This document shows positions 5,102 through 7,147 of a DNA stretch of 7,147 bases, one piece after another (position 1 is the first letter of the stretch; the number at the start of each line of letters is the position of its first letter). Made by a program: the position numbers and the translations under genes. This stretch comes from Syntrophaceae bacterium (GTDB lineage Bacteria > Desulfobacterota > Desulfomonilia > Desulfomonilales > Desulfomonilaceae): NCBI GenBank assembly GCA_014874425.1, contig JACWAG010000264.1:1-7147 (forward strand). Direction: 5' to 3'. The notes beneath the pieces were generated by a model. That model was not told the origin of the DNA and made no database searches. It saw nothing but the letters and a program-made list of their open reading frames with translations.

Positions 5102-5887
5102 TCATTTCTTGTCTTTTTTCATGCCTGCCGATGATTGCGCTTGAGCTTTAGATCTCTCGGCCTCTGCTCTTGATCTTGCCTCCTCCAAAGCCTTGGCTCT
5201 CTGCTCAGCTTCAAAACGAGCCTTTCTTTCTTGATCAGCCTTGGTTCGTTGCTCAGCCGCTAACTTTGCTTTTCGTCCCTTGGGAGACAAACTTGCCCAG
5301 GCAGCTCGTGCGCCTACTAAGTCGTTAACGTTCACTTTCCTCATCGCGTCGACATTTTTTTCCAGTTGGTTTACGAACTTATTCCTGTCCGCCTTCGTCA
5401 CCTTGGCCATTTCTTTGTGTTCGGCCTTGAACCCGTCCATCATCACTTTCGTTTCTTTGTTTTTAACGTTGACGAACCGGATTACATCAGCAACGAAAAT
5501 GGTGTTCTCGCGCTTCGTAGCCTGGCTCACCGCTTTTAGGTCCTTCTGGTAACCCGTCAGGAGACCGGACACGTGGTTAGCTACATCTGAAACGAACGCA
5601 GCGTTGGCCATTTTTGTCTTAGTCGCCATTTCAGCATGGCTTTTGTCAAAGGCATTCAGGAGACCACTAACTTCGGCATCCAGATTTGATACGAATTTTA
5701 CTCGATCGGCCTTGGTCCGACCCGCCATCTTTTTATGGTCATGTCGGAAACCGCCTCGCATCACTGAAACCTCAGTTTTCATTTCCTTGGTTTCTTTATC
5801 GAGTTGAGCCCCGAAGACCTTACGGGAGTCCCGCAAGGCTTCGATCTCTCCGCACAGTCTGGTTATGTCGTCAGTCAGAGCGCCCAT
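5102..5887 (-). CDS. gvpC: GvpC-like repeat protein (outer gas vesicle scaffold)
   Basis: The 261-residue, highly charged, probably all-helical protein has internal repeats marked by 'F-V-x-x-L/V' near position 7. The units are residues 19-58 (40 aa), 59-91 (33 aa), 92-124 (33 aa) and 125-164 (40 aa), plus a partial fifth from 165 to about 185. Units 2, 3 and 5 start KADR or KMAN, and unit ends run (M)A-x-x-T. A 33-residue repeat is the hallmark of cyanobacterial GvpC, which binds the outside of the GvpA cylinder and raises its collapse pressure. After the repeats comes DLVGARAAW (189-197), then a Lys/Arg/Glu/Ala-rich tail (203-261) ending MKKDKK that looks like a charged single helix. The start has an excellent AAAGGAGGA ribosome site. 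It is second in the operon, directly after gvpA, as in cyanobacteria. The assignment rests on repeat period and position, not on close identity. Confidence 0.82.
   Translation of the reverse strand: MGALTDDITRLCGEIEALRDSRKVFGAQLDKETKEMKTEVSVMRGGFRHDHKKMAGRTKADRVKFVSNLDAEVSGLLNAFDKSHAEMATKTKMANAAFVSDVANHVSGLLTGYQKDLKAVSQATKRENTIFVADVIRFVNVKNKETKVMMDGFKAEHKEMAKVTKADRNKFVNQLEKNVDAMRKVNVNDLVGARAAWASLSPKGRKAKLAAEQRTKADQERKARFEAEQRAKALEEARSRAEAERSKAQAQSSAGMKKDKK
5333..5833 (-). repeat. Protein repeat region of gvpC (40-33-33-40-partial)
   Basis: This encodes residues 19-185 of the GvpC-like protein. The junction of units 1 and 2 (residues 43-73) closely resembles the junction of units 4 and 5 (149-179): M-x-x-G-F-x-x-x-H-K-x-M-A then TKADR-x-K-F-V. 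They lie 106 residues apart (40+33+33), suggesting growth by duplication of a block as well as of single units. Two units carry a 7-residue insertion relative to the 33-residue form. Confidence 0.75.
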
Positions 5888-5900
5888 TACTCCTCCTTTG

Positions 5901-5918
5901 TCTGTTTAACCCGACAGA
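5901..5918 (-). promoter_or_regulatory. Small stem just 5' of the gvpC ribosome site
   Basis: TCTGT and ACAGA can pair around an eight-base loop, ending one base before the strong AAAGGAGGA ribosome site (5891-5899) of the gvpC-like gene. The site itself remains single-stranded. It may modulate ribosome access, but the stem is short and chance occurrence is possible. Confidence 0.3.
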
Positions 5919-5958
5919 TTTCCCAACTCTAGGTATCATACTAGCTGATCATTGTGTC

Positions 5959-5974
5959 GGGTCTCGCTGGACCC
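5959..5974 (-). other. Second small hairpin in gvpA-gvpC gap
   Basis: GGGTC pairs with GACCC around a six-base loop, six bases downstream of the strong hairpin. It is also not followed by a T-run. The two stems together look like a transcript-stability or attenuation element. Confidence 0.5.
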
Positions 5975-5980
5975 AAAGCT

Positions 5981-6011
5981 TCGGGGGAGCGAATGATCTC
6001 AGCTCCCCCGA
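5981..6011 (-). other. Strong RNA hairpin after gvpA, no U-tract
   Basis: On the minus strand TCGGGGGAGC pairs perfectly with GCTCCCCCGA (10 bp, 6 of them in a G/C run) across an 11-base loop, starting about 30 bases after the gvpA stop. No T-run follows, so it is unlikely to be a simple intrinsic terminator. It may instead protect the 3' end of a processed gvpA mRNA or partly attenuate transcription before gvpC. Confidence 0.7.
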
Positions 6012-6040
6012 TAGCCGTTGGGATTCTAGAGGCAGATGCC

Positions 6041-6259
6041 TCACGCAGGAGCGGCGGCGCTGGCTGTGAGACCAATAGCTTCGGCGTATTTCAGGTAGGT
6101 CTCGACTGATGCGATGACAACCCTCGCCTCGACTGTGAGCAGCTCAATACCTACTAATGAGACCTTCACCCAAGCGTCGATCACAATACCTTTGTCCAGA
6201 ATCCTGTCCACAACCTCTGCGAGGCTGGAAGAATCGGTTGATTTAGCTATCTTGGCCAT
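6041..6259 (-). CDS. gvpA: Gas vesicle main structural protein GvpA
   Basis: This 72-residue protein is the shell building block of gas vesicles. Copies polymerise into the ribs of a hollow protein cylinder, with a hydrophobic inner face that excludes water. It carries the very conserved family core: SSLAEVVDRILDKGIVIDAW at about 11-30, then VKVSLVGIELLTVEARVVIA (about 31-50) and SVETYLKYAEAIGLT. This is helix-strand-strand-helix, with length normal for GvpA. The ending TASAAAPA is also typical. The start is fixed by a strong GGAGGGA ribosome site at 6265-6271. It is first in the operon, directly behind the candidate sigma-54 promoter, and is followed by two hairpins. Both features suit a product needed in large excess. 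Only one copy is present in the window. Confidence 0.98.
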   Translation of the reverse strand: MAKIAKSTDSSSLAEVVDRILDKGIVIDAWVKVSLVGIELLTVEARVVIASVETYLKYAEAIGLTASAAAPA

Positions 6260-6329
6260 TTTCGTCCCTCCATGTGTTTTAGTTTCGCCTTAACGGCTTT
6301 TGATGATTTGGCATGCCGACCTTAGCTAA

Positions 6330-6345
6330 TGCGAGATCTATGCCA
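6330..6345 (-). promoter_or_regulatory. Sigma-54-like (-24/-12) promoter for gvpA
   Basis: The minus strand reads TGGCATAGATCTCGCA. Compared with the consensus TGGCAC-N5-TTGCA it has the invariant GG and GC dinucleotides at the exact required spacing, and differs at two positions (T for C in the -24 box, C for T in the -12 box). The predicted start is near 6319, giving a leader of about 60 bases before the gvpA ATG. I see no comparably good sigma-70 promoter in the gap. If correct, an AAA+ enhancer-binding protein would be needed; none is encoded in the window. Confidence 0.55.
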
Positions 6346-6417
6346 CAATGAAGAACGTTTTCGTGTCATACAGACGAGGCGCAGCCAGGAGACCTATCCA
6401 CGCGACAAAATAGATGC

Positions 6418-6437
6418 GTCTCTGCGTTCAAAGAGAC
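6418..6437. promoter_or_regulatory. Inverted repeat, candidate activator (enhancer) site
   Basis: A perfect six-base inverted repeat, GTCTCT-N8-AGAGAC, is centred near 6427.5, about 109 bases upstream of the start site predicted from the -24/-12 element. Enhancer sites for NtrC-type activators of sigma-54 promoters usually lie about 80-150 bases upstream and are dyad-symmetric. The position fits; the identity of any binding protein is unknown. Confidence 0.4.
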
Positions 6438-6475
6438 ATTGCCCGTAATTATCATTTCGAGCAGCGAATCGACGA

Positions 6476-6508
6476 AAAATCTTAAATAAGTCATCTAGGG
6501 CTTATTCA
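6476..6508 (-). terminator. Possible weak terminator after the kinase/regulator pair
   Basis: On the minus strand AATAAG pairs with CTTATT across a ten-base loop, extended by a G-T and a T-A pair (stem 6483-6490 with 6501-6508). A T-rich run, TTTTT, lies a few bases downstream (6476-6480). The stem is AT-rich and weak. It would separate the two-component transcript from gvpA, but this is tentative. Confidence 0.3.
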
Positions 6509-6543
6509 GACATTTTCATTGCCGAATCCCCTCAAGGTATGTA

Positions 6544-6570
6544 TGGAGTTAGAGGGAGATATGTGGAGTT
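6544..6570. repeat. Direct repeat TGGAGTT x2, spaced 20 bp
   Basis: TGGAGTT occurs at 6544-6550 and again at 6564-6570 on the plus strand (AACTCCA on the transcribed strand), in phase at two helical turns. It lies just after the response regulator stop. Such spacing can mark an operator bound by a dimer, but seven-base repeats also arise by chance. Weak support. Confidence 0.25.
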
Positions 6571-6620
6571 GAATCTATGGAACTGTTTCCCTATAATTAT
6601 GAATTGGGCACAGATTGAAG

Positions 6621-7016
6621 TTATTCGGCTTGGGGTTCCGGCGCCGAACGCGCAGTTTTTATTGCTTCTACGATGGCCGTGTTTGAAAATGGTTTAGGAA
6701 TAAAGTGGACGATGAGACCTGTTCTTAGCGCCTCCTGGATCTTGTCATCATGTTCGTAATAATACCCTGAAATCATAATTAATTTTGTCGACGGATGTGA
6801 TAATTTGATCAGACGCGCTATTTCTAAACCTTCCATATCCGGTAATTTCGCGTCGAGAAAAGCTATCTCTAATTCTGTTTTAGGGGCCAGAGCTAACGCT
6901 TCGGCGCCTGTTGAAGCCTTGAGAACGTTGAAGTTTTGACTCCTGAGGACACTCTCCAGGACCCATAACATGTCAGGTTCGTCGTCTATTATCAGAATCG
7001 TAGTGATTGACGCCAT
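6621..7016 (-). CDS. Single-domain (CheY-like) response regulator
   Basis: The protein has 131 residues and is almost wholly one receiver domain. It shows the acidic pair D11/D12 (IIDDEPD), the phospho-acceptor D55 in FLDAKLPDMEG, the conserved hydroxyl S83 (LIMISG) and K108 in IPKPF. All residues needed for Mg2+ binding and phosphotransfer are therefore present. About 20 residues follow the domain (IVEAIKTARSAPEPQAE), too few for a DNA-binding or enzymatic output domain, so it must act through a partner protein or as a phosphorelay step. It follows the histidine kinase by 17 bases; a GAGG-type ribosome site overlaps the kinase stop. It ends 361 bases before gvpA. A regulatory link to the gas vesicle genes is suggested by position only. 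It could equally belong to an unrelated upstream operon. Confidence 0.93.
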   Translation of the reverse strand: MASITTILIIDDEPDMLWVLESVLRSQNFNVLKASTGAEALALAPKTELEIAFLDAKLPDMEGLEIARLIKLSHPSTKLIMISGYYYEHDDKIQEALRTGLIVHFIPKPFSNTAIVEAIKTARSAPEPQAE

Positions 7017-7033
7017 TTCTTTTTAAATCAACC

Positions 7034-7147
7034 TCAAAATATCGGTAGGCTCACACAAAATGTGGACCCTTTACCTTCTTCGCTATCGACTTCAATTTTA
7101 CCAAGGTGCTGCTTTACTATGATTGAATGGCAAATGGAGAGTCCCAA
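7034..7147 (-). CDS. Sensor histidine kinase, C-terminal end only (partial)
   Basis: Only the last 37 residues are in the window; the 5' part lies beyond the right edge. The visible piece begins LGLSICHSIIVKQHLGKIEV and ends in GKGSTFCVSLPIF followed by TGA. This matches the end of a HATPase_c domain: the G2-box helix (GLGLSI) followed by the 'G-x-I-x-V-x-S-x-x-G-x-G-S-T-F' strand pair that closes the ATP-binding fold of histidine kinases. The family autophosphorylates a histidine and passes the phosphate to a response regulator. The stop is 17 bases before the response regulator start, so the two are almost certainly one transcript and a cognate pair. Input domain, membrane topology and signal cannot be seen. 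The short form of the C-terminus, with no receiver domain attached after the ATPase, is clear. Confidence 0.88.
   Translation of the reverse strand: MGLSICHSIIVKQHLGKIEVDSEEGKGSTFCVSLPIF

Larger units (their letters stand above)
6260..6620. other. 361-base regulatory gap upstream of gvpA
   Basis: I see no credible coding sequence on either strand between the response regulator stop and gvpA. On the minus strand it holds, in order: two TGGAGTT direct repeats (6544-6570), a weak stem with a nearby T-run that could end the kinase/regulator transcript (6483-6508), an inverted repeat GTCTCT-N8-AGAGAC (6418-6437), a sigma-54-like promoter (6330-6345), and a leader of about 60 bases ending in a strong ribosome site. 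The layout of promoter plus distal palindrome fits a main control region for the gvp operon. Confidence 0.7.

Noticed and set aside
5333..5833. Possible CRISPR or tandem DNA repeat
   Set aside because: Periodicity exists only at the protein level, with degenerate codons and no identical repeat/spacer units. It is a GvpC repeat region.
5981..6011. Intrinsic terminator after gvpA
   Set aside because: The stem is strong, but AGCTTTGGG and not a T-run follows on the transcribed strand, so I call it a hairpin element rather than a terminator.
5686..6069. Plus-strand open frame of 127 codons crossing the gvpA-gvpC gap
   Set aside because: It overlaps the 5' end of gvpC, the hairpin region and the end of gvpA on the opposite strand. 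It has no recognisable protein pattern, and all real genes are on the minus strand.

Overview
The window is a gas vesicle (gvp) gene cluster, with every convincing gene on the minus strand, so transcription runs from high to low coordinates. Moderate GC, SD-led genes, a two-component pair, a candidate sigma-54 promoter and a cyanobacterial-style 33-residue GvpC suggest a Gram-negative environmental bacterium, perhaps of the Desulfobacterota type. That taxonomic guess is inference only.

Layout in transcription order. At the right edge is the C-terminal end of a sensor histidine kinase (7034-7147), then a stand-alone receiver-domain response regulator (6621-7016). A 361-base gap follows, holding a good -24/-12 (sigma-54-like) promoter and an upstream inverted repeat at enhancer distance. 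Next come gvpA (6041-6259, main shell protein), a gvpC-like repeat protein (5102-5887, outer reinforcement), a small protein with six DnaJ-type CxxCxGxG zinc motifs (4681-5016), and gvpN (3594-4601, MoxR-type AAA+ ATPase). Then three small proteins of unknown function: a coiled-coil protein (3204-3578), a basic 70-residue protein that may be a divergent relative of it (2940-3152), and a four-cysteine zinc ribbon (2693-2911). The cluster continues with gvpF/L (1895-2659), gvpG (1502-1861), a gvpS-type minor shell protein (1184-1459), gvpK (718-1149) and gvpJ (438-704). The left 437 bases hold no certain gene, but contain a plausible 42-residue single-pass membrane protein (91-219) and a doubtful ORF running off the edge.

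How it works together: GvpA forms the ribbed gas-filled cylinder and GvpC would clamp its outside. GvpJ and GvpS are GvpA-like minor shell or nucleation proteins. GvpF/L, GvpG and GvpK are assembly factors, and GvpN is the ATPase needed for vesicle growth. The order N...F-G-S-K-J resembles the Bacillus megaterium cluster without the second F/L gene. The less described part is the accessory set: two cysteine-rich zinc proteins and two small basic or coiled-coil proteins set between core gvp genes. Strong intercistronic hairpins lacking U-tracts lie between gvpA, gvpC and the next gene, and could set the large excess of GvpA over later products. No clear terminator is seen after gvpJ, so the operon may extend beyond the left edge.
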